Shown: piece by piece, positions 46,466 through 57,268 of the stretch
Layout: the number at the start of each line of letters is the position of its first letter
How positions within the stretch are numbered: the stretch's first letter is position 1
Assembly (NCBI GenBank): GCA_025617375.2
Contig: JAMYGW020000001.1
Location: 372,001 to 436,000, forward strand
Reading direction: 5' to 3'
Source: Acarospora socialis
Lineage: Eukaryota; Ascomycota; Lecanoromycetes; Acarosporales; Acarosporaceae
DNA length: 64,000 bases
The notes under the pieces: model-generated
The model's input: the letters and a program-made list of their open reading frames with translations, nothing else
Told to the model about the DNA's origin: nothing
Database searches by the model: none
Program-made: the position numbers and the translations under genes

Positions 46466-48142
46466 CTATTCAGCCGTCAAAGCAAAGCTGAGACCCAGAA
46501 TGCCCATACCCAAGAACGCAAACGCGACGCAGAGATTCCGATTATGCGTCAAGCTCAAGCTTTCGGTGAACAGCTGCAGCGCGACGCTGGTCATGATGCC
46601 CGCCGTGACGGCAAACATGGCCCCGTATGCTCTCTCGCCGGGAGCCATGTCGCTTCGCCCAGCGACCTTGAACCAGATGGCCGCGACGCCAGCGCCGAGG
46701 GGCTGGCTGATGCCGCCGAGCAACGAGCTCCACAGCATAGCTTTCAGTCTGCTACCGAGCGCGAGGTAGAGGGGGAGCGCCATGGCGAATCCTTCGGTGA
46801 TGTTGTGAATGAAGAGGGCTAGGAAGACGGCGAAACCGAGCTCGGGGTTGGCGTGATTCGTGGCGAATGTGACCATAGGGGCAAATAATTTAGCAAATGC
46901 GTTTAGAATTTTACAGAGATAACTCACTGAAGCCTTCCGGAAGTTTATGTAGCGCGATGGCGATGGATGTTTGGAGACCGATTGATAGGAAAGCGTTTGT
47001 CGGGACGTGATGGTGGTGAGCCTGGGCAGGATCGTTGGGCGGAGGCGCTGCGGAAGCAGAGGACATCCCCGGTTCACGTTTACCCGACTCCAAGTCGGTA
47101 TCCGCGGTTTCGGAGCTTCTGTGTTCACCATCGTGGTGTGAGCGGCCACGGGCCGGAGCACGTGCATAATTGTCCGAACGCCGGCGCGTACTAGGGTCCA
47201 TAGAGTGACTGTGTGATTCTTCTCTCAGGCCCTCGAGTGGAACTTGTGTGGGCTGAGAAGAAGGAGTGGTTGAAGTTCGTAGAAGAGTAGGTTGACGATT
47301 GGGCCTAGATGTGGAGAGCCTCCGTAGCCTGGTCGGACTGCGACTGACGGCTTTGAAACACTCCTGTCCGCAGGGATCGGAATAGCCGTAGCAAGGCCCG
47401 CCCTCATCGCAAGAAGCTTTGCCACCACTCACCAAGGTTGACACTGTCGTAGTCAGTCGGGTCTGTAAGGAAGGCCTTCGGGAAAGGCCAGAAAGGGTAG
47501 GTGCATCCGGTCTGAGTCTCGTTTCGAAGGTAGAAGACCTTGACATTGGGGCTTTATTCCTTTTGGCAGGCGAGTCATTTGACAGTAGAGGTGTATCCTC
47601 ATCGATATCACCATTCTGTTGCTTATGGTCATTTGGAGCGTGTCCGACTTCATTATGTTCATGCTCCTCATGGGTATGATCGCAATCGACCACATGTGAA
47701 GGGATGTAGTGATGAAGGCAGCGTGATACGATCTGGATTCCAATCACACCAGCCAGAAAGCATCCGACCAGAGTAAAAGCAGCGGCCTGAGGAGAAAGTC
47801 CGCCCTCGATCAAGTAACTCTTGGCCTCGGGTAGTATGCCGTAAAGAGAGGAAAAGAGCTATTCCCACATGAGCACCGTTATCCCAGTATGAAACAAAAT
47901 ACATACCATGACACCAAAGCTCAGACTCAGCGACGAGGATAGAAAAGAATTGCTGTCTTGGACTCTGAAGTTCCGCTTGCCAGGTATATGCCTGATAATC
48001 AAGTCGATGCATATGATACTCGCGCCCACCACGCAAGCTGCAGAAGAATGAGCATGTACCCTATCAATAGAAGTATTTGCAACATACCTGCGCCACTAAC
48101 GCAGGTCATTATCCATCCTCTCGTGTCATTGTCGAGCACCAT
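46466..48142 (-). CDS. ZRT3: Zrt3-like vacuolar ZIP zinc transporter
   Basis: Minus-strand exons 48142-48088, 48037-47907, 47858-46928 and about 46872-46466 give about 507 residues. The N-terminal helices (TCVSGAACVVGASIICIDLI, SSLSLSFGVMLFSSLYGILPEA) are followed by a long His/acid cytosolic loop (DCDHTHEEHEHNE; HHHHVPTNAFLSIG). The core metal motifs are present: ALHKLPEGF and FIHNITEGFAMALPL, then QPLGAGVAAIWF. Family knowledge: Zrt3 releases zinc from the vacuole. Oddity: the last junction (PEGF to TFATNHANP) requires a splice acceptor at about 46873. The donor GTGAGT (46927) and a branch-like GCTAAAT are there, but the base pair before the exon is GG, not AG. Confidence 0.85.
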
Positions 48143-48603
48143 GATGAAAGCCTTTGTTGTTGAGTACCCGGGGCTTTTGCGACGAGGGTAATGGTTTTGC
48201 CAGCCAGCTGAAGGAGATGGGGGACCACCGAGTTGCCAAATAAATCTAGAATAGAAAGTCCGTTAAATAAAAGGAGTTTAGGTGAGATCGAAGGAGGTTG
48301 AGGTTGGGTTGTCGTGAAGAGCTGTTTCTTTCATCCTCACTGCTGATGATGCTTGGCACTCATCATCCCTCACTACCCATCAAGGTTCTCATCGCAGGAT
48401 CTTTGATCCGAATCGCCGTCATTGGCCAACGCGTAGTCCCCGAAACTCGAAAGCGCGCGTCTCCAAGTGACCTATAAGAGTTCATGTGACAGTCATAATC
48501 AGGTCTTGTTACTTTACTCGAAAATAAAGGGTCCGTAAGGCCTCAGTCAACGCTTAAGGCTTATTCTCATCGACTCCCGTTTAAGTTACCAGTAGGATTC
48601 ACA
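48143..48603. promoter_or_regulatory. divergent promoter region, Zrt3-like / Nuc1
   Basis: 461 bp between two divergent starts. No gene is seen. Short AT-rich runs (AAATAAATCTAGAATAG, TTAAATAAAAGG near 48240-48270) are compatible with core promoter elements. Confidence 0.4.
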
Positions 48604-49629
48604 ATGTCGAAAGCAACCATAGCCATTATCGCTGCCGCCTCCGCTGCGACAGGCGCGGCAGCCACAGCAGCATTCTTCTCCTCGAGACCAGATCGTAGTA
48701 TCGTTCAGTCTCCTAGTTCAACGTCCATCGAATCGCCCTGCAGAACATCAGCTTTGCCATCCGTACCAGCTGGTCCTCCTCCGCTCCCCGCTAAGGATAC
48801 ACTCCCTCCAGTCAATCCTGCAGGCATCCTCCAGTACGGGTTCCCGGGTCCAGTAAACGATCTTCGTCCAGGCCTTTCGATCATGTCTAGTTACGACCGA
48901 CGGAATCGGAACCCTCACTGGGTTGCCGAGCACATCACACCCGCTTCCCTAGCCACCAACTCTGGTGACAGAAGACATTCTAACTTTGTCGAAGACGAAA
49001 CGATACCCGCCAAATTCAGAGCGAAATTACACGACTACTTCCGAAGTGGATATGACCGAGGCCACCAAGTGCCGGCAGCCGACGCAAAGTGGAGTCAGCA
49101 AGCTATGGATCAGACTTTCCTCTTGACAAACATGTGCCCGCAGGTGGGGGATGGATTCAACAGGGACTACTGGGCACACCTGGAAGACTTCTGTCGACGA
49201 CTCACGCATTCCTACCCAAGTGTCAGGATAGTGACCGGGCCTCTCTACCTTCCGAGAAAAGATCCTGTGGACAATAAGTGGCGCGTCTCGTACGAGGTGA
49301 TCGGCAACCCGCCGAACGTCGCCGTTCCCACACATTTCTACAAAATCATCTTCGCAGAGGATGGCCAGACGGGCGGAAATGTCAGTTTAGGGGCGTTTGT
49401 GCTGCCCAACGCGGAAATCGCAAGCAACAAACCACTGGTCGACTTCGAAGTGCCCATCGAGGCTGTGGAAAGGGCGAGTGGATTGGAGTTTGCGAGTAAA
49501 CTCCCAGCACAGAGACGGAAGAGATTGTGCTCCGAGATCAACTGTTCGATCATGGTCCGGGAGTATGCAGAGCGGCAAAGGGATCTACAAGGGGCACCGG
49601 TCAAGAAACGCCTGCCATCTCCCATGTGA
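48604..49629 (+). CDS. NUC1: mitochondrial endonuclease G (DNA/RNA non-specific nuclease)
   Basis: A single exon of 341 residues. The N terminus (MSKATIAIIAAASAATGAAATAAFF) is an Ala-rich hydrophobic segment, probably a mitochondrial inner-membrane anchor. A Pro-rich spacer and GILQYGFPGPVNDLR follow. The catalytic motif DRGHQVPAAD has its histidine at about residue 154; the Mg-binding segment FNRDYWAHLEDF lies about 30 residues later. Family knowledge: Nuc1/EndoG cuts DNA and RNA, and acts in mitochondrial nucleic-acid turnover and in apoptosis-like death after release. Length and motifs are normal for the family, and all key residues are present. Confidence 0.95.
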   Translation: MSKATIAIIAAASAATGAAATAAFFSSRPDRSIVQSPSSTSIESPCRTSALPSVPAGPPPLPAKDTLPPVNPAGILQYGFPGPVNDLRPGLSIMSSYDRRNRNPHWVAEHITPASLATNSGDRRHSNFVEDETIPAKFRAKLHDYFRSGYDRGHQVPAADAKWSQQAMDQTFLLTNMCPQVGDGFNRDYWAHLEDFCRRLTHSYPSVRIVTGPLYLPRKDPVDNKWRVSYEVIGNPPNVAVPTHFYKIIFAEDGQTGGNVSLGAFVLPNAEIASNKPLVDFEVPIEAVERASGLEFASKLPAQRRKRLCSEINCSIMVREYAERQRDLQGAPVKKRLPSPM

Positions 49630-49959
49630 AAAGACTCGAGTCCGTCGCTGTTGAGCGTGCTTTCATTCGTCACATAGCTGATGCATAGCGTGGACCTTTG
49701 CTTCGTCATGAATATCTGTTTAGTATATACAGTCAGGAAGAGTTTCCAAATCTGGTGGAGAAATCTATGTCCCATATCCCATAACACACAGCCCCGAGCC
49801 TGAAAACGTGGAACCTCCTGCGCGGTCCGTCTAGCAGACTATATTATGGCCGATCGACCGCCGGCGTACCCCGTAATGCAGTATCGTACATCGCGCAATT
49901 ACCACCTTATCGATACAACCCGCCGTACTCCATCCTCGGAGTCTCCTTCATGCGCCGCT
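49630..49959. other. convergent intergenic stretch
   Basis: 3' flanks of Nuc1 (+) and Tim13 (-). Nothing recognisable. Confidence 0.45.
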
Positions 49960-50308
49960 CTATAGTGTCCCAATCCTCCCCTGCTCCTGTTGAATCCTCG
50001 CAATATACTGCCTGCTAACCGTATTCCACGCGGCCATGTATTTCTCCATACACTGCGTAAAGCACGTCTCCTCTCCCCTCGATAGCGACGACCCAGGCTT
50101 CGGTACGCATTTATCGAAACAGTGTTCATTGAGCTTCTACAGACAGATCAGTAAGTCTGTTGCTGAGAGCGGAAGTGCAGTCCAGCATACTTCTATCAGT
50201 TGCCGGGCGTTTGTGACGGCGGCTTCTTGGCGGACTTGGTTCATGATGGTGGTTTTCGGGTCGGCGGCGGAAGAGGAGAAGCCTAGGGAGTTGCTGAAGG
50301 TGTCCATG
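49960..50308 (-). CDS. TIM13: small Tim chaperone Tim13
   Basis: Minus-strand exons 50308-50192 and 50136-49960 give 97 residues. The twin CX3C motifs are complete: CFDKC in exon 2 and, after PKPGSSLSRGEE, CFTQC, with helices NARQLIEKLNEH and CMEKYMAAWNTVSRQYI around them. The PKPG spacer is typical of Tim13. Family knowledge: Tim13 pairs with Tim8 in a hexamer of the mitochondrial intermembrane space that escorts hydrophobic precursors such as Tim23. The four cysteines form two disulfides via Mia40. The gene lies beside another mitochondrial gene, Nuc1, in convergent orientation. Intron placement matches the frame exactly. Confidence 0.93.
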
Positions 50309-50709
50309 TTGGGGCGAAGAGTGGATGGTAGTGGTGGAGTTTGCGAGGAAGGCGGCGGAGAAGGAATTCGAGGAGGTCAAAGCTCTCAGCGTATCGGATC
50401 AGTTGAAGGCACTATGAGCAGCTTCTTTAAGATGCTTCTTAGGGAAGCTTATAGCTTGGGAGTTGCCGATTGAAGCTATCTGATATTGGACGATTTTGGT
50501 GACGGGAATACTAACGGCCTCGGCGGTGAAACTTTAAAGCAGCGTAGATTCACCCGGAGCCGATTTCGAGATCAGGACAGCTCACCCGCGAGAGCAGCAT
50601 AGACCTGATTCCAGTACATAAATCCTTGAATTTGTATGCGGATAGCATCACTGCTACAAATATACATCAACATCAAATTGTCGTGAGCACTGGGGCAAAA
50701 GGATCAAAG
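50309..50709. promoter_or_regulatory. divergent promoter region, Tim13 / L-type lectin
   Basis: 401 bp between divergent starts. No gene or clear motif is recognised. Confidence 0.4.
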
Positions 50710-52018
50710 ATGCTGCTCCCGCGGCCTTGGTCAATATTATGGCTCTTAGCAGGGTGGTGTCTTGGTGTAGAGGCCGCAGTGCAGGCCGATCCAAACATCA
50801 AGAGCATCCCAGTAAGTCTCCACGGCACGCGAGTCTCATGATGCTTTAACTAACGCTTCTCGATCACGCAGTTGCGCACGCACAGCTTAGCCTCTGTCAG
50901 TTACTCTCAAGCAGCGCTCCTGCGTCGCCCTCCGTTTCAGACATTATGGGGCTTCGAGGTCATGGGTACTGATATATCTGGTATAACGACAGCCATATCT
51001 TGACTCTGATATGCAAAGTCGATGGTTTGAGTTTGGTGGAGACACAATAATACGAGCAGATCAGTACGCGGTACCCACCCATACTCAGCCACGGCTCTTA
51101 GGGCTAACATAACTTCTCGCCCAGATACATCAGACTCACATCTGACCGGCCCTCCCAATCAGGCTGGCTCTTCTCCAAATTACCACTGACTGCCACGAAC
51201 TGGGAGGTTATTGGCTTTGCCCCAGGTTGCCACTACTTTGCCCCTCCGCTAATCCCTATCCCAGATCGAGTTCGAGTTCAAGATCCACGGCCAAGGCAAT
51301 CTCCACGGCGATGGCTTCGCATTATGGCTTACGAAGCAACGAGCGACGCCTGGACCAGTCTTTGGCCATACAGATCAGTTCGAAGGGCTTGGCTTGTTCT
51401 TCGATACATACAAGAATAATCGGCCGGGCATGGTGTTCCCGTACGTGATGGCCATGTTAGGCGATGGCAAGACGCCATACGACCAGGCGAACGATGGGAA
51501 AGCCAACGAACTGGCTGGGTGCTCGGTAAGTCGGGTCTCAAAATGATCTAATCTAAAACCAGACGATGCTGATCGCGAACCGGTAGGCTCGCGGTATAAG
51601 GGGCGCAACACAACCCACCAAAGCACGCCTCACCTACTTCCAAGACACCTCCCTCAAGCTCGAACTGCGATACAAGCCCGACGAAGACTGGACCACCTGT
51701 TTCGAGCTCGGCGCCGTCGCCATCCCCTCCATCGCGTACCTCGGCTTTTCCGCCGAGACGGGAGAGTTGAGCGATAATTTCGACATCATCAAGGTCGACA
51801 CGCAGAATCTCTACAGCAGCGTGCAGTATGAGGGAGGTTCGAAGAGACCGGCGTCGTCGACGAGACCGGGAGCGAAGGACTATAACCCGAACAGGGAGCA
51901 GCGCGGGGGGAGCTGGACGTGGTTCTTGCTGAAGGTTGTATTGTTCGGCGTGCTTTGTGTGGGCGCGTACGTGGGGTGGACTATCTATCGAAGTTCGAGG
52001 AGGTCATCACGGTTCTAG
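50710..52018 (+). CDS. L-type lectin, cargo receptor (VIP36/Emp47-like)
   Basis: Six exons (50710-50811, 50872-50895, 50993-51063, 51125-51206, 51265-51525, 51587-52018) give 323 residues. A signal peptide (SILWLLAGWCLGVEA) leads into the leguminous-lectin-like domain: HSLASPYLDSDMQSRWFEFGG, TSDRPSQSGWLFSKLPL, IHGQGNLHGDGFALWLTK, and DQFEGLGLFFDTYKNNR, which holds the Asp/Asn Ca and mannose contacts. Near the C terminus comes one membrane helix (WFLLKVVLFGVLCVGAYVGW) and a short basic tail (RSSRRSSRF). Family knowledge: such type I proteins carry high-mannose glycoproteins between ER and Golgi. The tiny 24-nt second exon is required to rebuild the conserved start of the domain. Confidence 0.92.
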
Positions 52019-52386
52019 TCACGGCGAACCAGTTTCTAGCTTGTAGGATACTAAGATTGCAGCGGGATTTCTTCGTACGATGTTCGGTTGCAAGTAGATT
52101 ACTATGTGATGGATATGCTGCGTAAATCGGAGTCAGTTCTCTCAGATGACACGGATGCTTGCACCTAATGTCAAGCACTGATGAAGATGTGACTCGGCAC
52201 CGAAACATTTTGCCCCGGACGACGGTCTCACCTGCCCACGCACAAAGAGTGTGAGCGACACCAACGTCCGCTCCCGTTACGGATCCACCCCATACCAACA
52301 CTGCGATGTTCGGGAGACCAACCTCTACTCCGTACACCTTATACACGCCCGGAAAATGCTACAACGAACAGATCCAACACCCCAAA
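52019..52386. other. convergent intergenic stretch
   Basis: 3' flanks of the lectin gene (+) and Pfs2 (-). Nothing recognisable. Confidence 0.45.
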
Positions 52387-54511
52387 TCATCTGGCAATCC
52401 GATATTTTCCCCTCCTCTGTTCCTCCATAAGACTCTCCTGCTGACTCGGCAACGGGCCCCTCCGCCTCACACTCCCACCCGCACCCCCACCTGGCACATC
52501 CCCACCATTCGCCCCCGGCGGCTGCGGAAAGCCTGGCGGAAGCTGAAAGTTCGGCGGGAACATGCCCGGCGGCATCTTGGAGAAGTCGAAATTGACCGGC
52601 AAGGGCGGAGGCGGGGGCAAGTTCTGGTTCGGGCCGGCGGACGTGCCGATGGGCGGCGGAGGCGGCAAGGCTCCGCCGGCGAACATGGCTGCGAACTTCG
52701 AGGGGTCGATGGCGGGGAGACCGTTGAGGCCCGGGAGGCCGGCGAGAGGGGGCGGGGGTGGGGGCACGACGTGGCCCATGCCGGGGATGTGGCTCTGCGC
52801 GCCGCCGATGCTGGTTCCGTCGCGGAAGGCGCTGGGCGGCACGGGTAGGCCGGAGATTCCGGGTAGGATGGGCTGTCGGGCTGGCATTTTCTGGTCTTCG
52901 AGGCCGTCGGCCTCGTCTTCGAGTTCTTGCTCTTCTTCTTCTCGCATCATCCGTCTTCCACCTTTCCGGTCCCATGTTCCTTGTGCCTCGGCGGCTGCTT
53001 CGCCGATGTGGTACCGGTCGTTGAAGCAATCGGTCTCGCCTGGTCGAGCACGAGTCCAGAATCGAGTGACGCGATCGTTGGAACCGGATGCGAGGATGTG
53101 GCCTAGTGGATGCCAGTCCATGGACCAGATGGCGAAGTCGTGGGCATATTGGATACGGTGGGCGGGATAGATGGTTTGTGTTGAAGCATTGCTTGGGTCG
53201 GGGCTGTCGTAAGGAGCGAGTGAAGGAGCTGTACCGGGTGGTGGGTTTGGTTCGTCTAAGAGGTAGTGATATAGACTGCCGTCCGAGCCACCGGTGGAGA
53301 GGAGGCTGACATGGACAGGGTGCCAAGCCAGGGTGGATATGTCTTTCTCGTGCCCGCGGAGAAGGCAGATGTCTCGCATCATGCGCAAATCGAAGACTCG
53401 TGCGGTCTGATCACGTGCACAGGTTGCTAGGAGTTGGCCACGGATGCGTTCAAAGGATGTCTTGGAGATCGTGTTCTTGTGACCGTGGAGGGTGGTCAAA
53501 CAACGGCCTGTCCTAGGATCCCAGAGCTTCACCTGATGGTCCTTGGAGCCGGAGACAAGGAGGCCTTTGGTCGGGTGCCAGTCAACTGACTTCGCATCCC
53601 AGTTGTGGCCGGTAAGAATAGACTCTTCGATGCCACCGGAGAAATCAAAGATCTTAAGGGTTGCATCATCTGAAGCTGTAACAAATTTGGTATCGGTGGG
53701 TGAGAAGGCAAGATCTCGGATAGGATCGTTATGTGCCTGTATAGCTTTGACGTTGTTAAAGTTTGGTTGCCAGTATTTGACAACACCGTCTTGATCGGCA
53801 GACACAAGCCAATCATCTCCGTGCGAATACGAAGCGGCTCGAACTGCAGAATCATGGGCCTGCCAGGCATTAGACCGAGGGCCTCCTCTCGAGAGGAACG
53901 TTGATGCAAACCTGCATGATGGTCTCAAAGTTAAAGCCCATTCCATTCCACAGCGTAAACTCCCCACTACTCGACCCAGTGAGCAGCCGCCGTCCTTCAG
54001 GTGTCCATCGTACAATGTTAATGGGATGTTTGATTTTATTCAGGGAGGAATGTAAATGCCTTGCGGGTATGGTGTCTGCAGGCCTATCGATTTTAGCTGC
54101 TGGTGGAAGCATCTACACCACCAGATCAGTTGTATACACGCAGCATGGTTGTTGATCTTGCATGACATGAAGTTGTATTGCGCTACATACGTCGATTATG
54201 TAGCTAACACTCGGCCTCTCAAGCTCCACCGTTGCTCCCCCCTTATATCGAGGTTGCCGGTGCCGCATCCATTGAACCATAGAGGAGCCGTAGTCCGTAA
54301 CGGGTCCTGAACGAATATTATCAGCCATTGTTCCGGAGGGAAATCTATCACCAAGAGCTATTGCTTGGTGAAGTGTTGGGCGTTTCACTGCACTGGTGAA
54401 TTTGCCCATCATGAGAAACGTACTTCTACCCCTGCCCCGTCCAAATCCTCCATCGTATGCTCCTCCATGTCCGCCCTGATAGTCACGTTCCATTCGCAGC
54501 TCGTACGACAT
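52387..54511 (-). CDS. PFS2: polyadenylation factor subunit 2 (Pfs2/WDR33-like)
   Basis: Minus-strand exons 54511-54191, 54112-53912 and 53859-52387, all phase 0, give 664 residues. The N terminus is Gly/Arg-rich ([14 protein letters not shown]) and contains [19 protein letters not shown], the conserved Pfs2 segment. About seven WD40 repeats follow (for example [69 protein letters not shown]). The C-terminal 200 residues are Pro/Gly-rich with runs such as [11 protein letters not shown] and a basic end. Family knowledge: Pfs2 is the WD scaffold of the cleavage and polyadenylation factor (CPF) and helps recognise the AAUAAA-like signal. Confidence 0.95.
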
Positions 54512-54958
54512 TTTCAGTCGAAGAGCATGGATTATTGTATATCACTAGAGCTGCATTCACAATTTGCCGTATGACCAGCCTTGTCATATACTTGGGAAAA
54601 TTGCATGGCCGTTGGGGAGAAGAATTACTGCAAGAGGTTGACTCCTGTAGCTGCCATTGTAATTGTGCACATAGGTTGGTTGTCTGCGTTGATGCGTGCA
54701 TAAGGTAATTGAAAACTGCATAAAAGCGTCATAGTGAGCCGACTCAACATCCAGCCGGGGAAGTCTTATCGATAGCTAGCACTATGGCATTCCCGGGATC
54801 ATTGAGTCATGGCATTGAGAGCGTTGCTTGCTTCCAAGACGGAAAGCATGGAATAGGAATATATTGGACTTGAAATATCATGTCCTTGGCTCCTTGTTAA
54901 AAGGACAACGTCAACCCTCATTTACTAGCTCCCTACACCAGCGAAAGGCATTGACACC
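54512..54958. promoter_or_regulatory. divergent promoter region, Pfs2 / DGAT1
   Basis: 447 bp between divergent starts; no gene is recognised. Confidence 0.4.
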
Positions 54959-56643
54959 ATGGCGACAACGATAGGCACTGCGATATCGACCAGTACGGAT
55001 GTACCGTCATTGGAGCCATCACATACCAACGGCAGCAACTCCCCCAAGCACGCTTCGAGGCTCAATGGCAAATCGAGCCAAAGCTTTGAGAAGAAATACA
55101 GACACATCGCCGCCGTGCACTCGAGGCCGAGGACATCATGCCTAAGCCATGATTCCGATGCTGCACCAAGTTTTCTAGGATTCCGGAACCTGATGGTCAT
55201 AGTTCTGAGTATGTAAATCGAGCTACCTGCTTTCAATTATGAATAGCGAGGTGTGACTGATACTGTATACAAGTTGTGATGAACCTACGACTTATGGTAG
55301 AGAACTTCATAAAGGTATGCAGGATATTGACCCTGGATTTGTGATGCTCAAGCTAAGGAATTGTAGTACGGTGTTTTGATCTGTATACGATGTCACGATT
55401 ACCGGCGACAGGACGTTGTCCTCGGTGCCATTCTGTACGCTCTCATTCCCTGTCATCTCTTCGTCGCCTACATCATAGAGTTGGCTGCGGCACAACAAGC
55501 AAAGGGAGCAGTGGGCCGCACAAAGAAGGATGAAGCGTTAGCCAAGAACACGGACTCATCAGAAGCACAGAAAGAGTTCCAATCGACGTGGCGAGTCATT
55601 GCTTTTGCACATACGATTAACGCCACGATGTCGCTCCTGATTACTACGATGGTAGTCTACAACAACATCTTTCATCCTCTCATTGGCACGCTCTGCGAAC
55701 TACACGCCATAATTGTGTGGTTGAAGATCTGCTCCTATGCTTTTACCAACCGGGACCTTCGACACGCACTTTTGCATCCGGGGTCCACATCCGCTCTCCC
55801 TGACATATATACGACCTGCCTATACCCGCGAAACGTCTCCCTGAACAATATCATCTACTTCTGGTGGGCTCCAACCCTAGTCTACCAACCCGTCTACCCA
55901 CGTTCCTCCCATATACGGTGGGCGTTCGTCTTCAAGCGTCTCGCCGAGGTCGCAGGTCTGAGCGTCTTCATCTGGCTTGCCTCCGCGCAATACGCCGCTC
56001 CGGTGCTCCGAAACTCACTGGACAAGATCGCCACGCTCAACATTGCCTCGATCATAGAGCGTCTGATGAAGCTCTCGACCATCTCAATGGTCATCTGGCT
56101 CGCAGGCTTCTTCGCGCTGTTCCAGTCGTTCTTGAACGCATTAGCTGAGATCACCCGGTTCGGGGATCGAGAATTCTACACCGACTGGTGGAACAGTCCC
56201 AGCGTTGGCGTCTATTGGCGGACGTGGAACAAACCGGTCTACCATTTCATGAAACGGCACATCTACTCTCCGCTCGTCGGAAGGGGCTGGAGTGTCAACA
56301 TGGCGAGCGCCATCGTATTCGTCTTCTCTGGTGTGTTGCATGAGCTTTTGGTAGGTGTGCCGACGCACAACATAATCGGTAAGTCTCTCGTCCCATCTCA
56401 CCCAAAGTTGATCGATCCAACTCGTCTCCCACAGGTGTCGCGTTCATTGGCATGATCGTCCAGCTACCACTGGTACAGGTGACCCTCCCGTTGGAGAAAA
56501 TGCAAGGCATCAACGGCAAGATCGTGGGTAACTGCATCTTTTGGGTGAGCTTCTGCCTCGTCGGTCAGCCGCTGGCTGCTCTTCTGTACTTCTTCGCCTG
56601 GCAGGCCAAATACGGTAGCGTCAGCAAAGCGCAACCGCGATAG
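54959..56643 (+). CDS. DGAT1: diacylglycerol O-acyltransferase 1 (MBOAT family)
   Basis: Exons 54959-55208, 55274-55314, 55367-56378 and 56435-56643 give 503 residues. The splices rebuild LMVIVLIVMNLRLMVENFIKYGVLI, the hallmark first membrane region of DGAT1. Later motifs: TCLYPRNVSLNNIIYFWWAPTL, SIIERLMKLSTIS, the FYxDWWN motif as FYTDWWN (about residue 366), and the catalytic histidine in SGVLHELLVGVP (about 422). The N-terminal 60 residues are hydrophilic and face the cytosol. Family knowledge: it makes triacylglycerol from diacylglycerol and acyl-CoA in the ER. Sterol acyltransferases (Are1/2) are relatives, but the sequence matches DGAT1 more closely. Several membrane segments are seen, as expected. 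Confidence 0.9.
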
Positions 56644-57268
56644 GTGGTATACTGTCCAAAAACATTCGTACTGCTGTCCATACCAGCTTCTTACCACATT
56701 GCGTGTAATTGTGAGGATCACGTTGATGCGAAACCCCTCCTCTGCCCTGCCATAGCAAGATGCAGTCAACTACTCCCCCCTCACGTTTCCGAATCTCTGT
56801 GCTTGCTCGAACTGTTTCCGTTCCTCGCACCTATCACCGATCCCCAGCATCCACACAGCAATGTCGATCTACCCAGCGCCCTGAAAGTTATCCGACATCT
56901 TCCTCGGACTACTTCTCGGTCTCTCACGCCATCCTCTCCCTCCAATTCTCATGCGTTATGTCATACCTCACACCCCACTCATACCGAGGCCATGACCTAA
57001 GTACTCTGCCTTCCCATCTTCCACGCCATTTCATGCAACAGAAAGGGCGAGGAGCATGGAGTAATCTACGCATTTACTGAGACAACATCGCATTCGAACC
57101 ATGTATGGGAATAAGTGTAGGATATATCGAAACGCTCGTAAAGTATCGAACTCCGCTGAGAAGCTGACTGTCAGGCGTGGAGGGGTATAATACCACCCGC
57201 CAGAGCCCTTTCTCACATTTCTATATCCCGTATCGGTAGATAAATACACCTAACCAAAATTATATCCC
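56644..57268. other. convergent intergenic stretch
   Basis: 3' flanks of DGAT1 (+) and Pus1 (-). No gene, RNA or notable repeat is seen. Confidence 0.45.
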
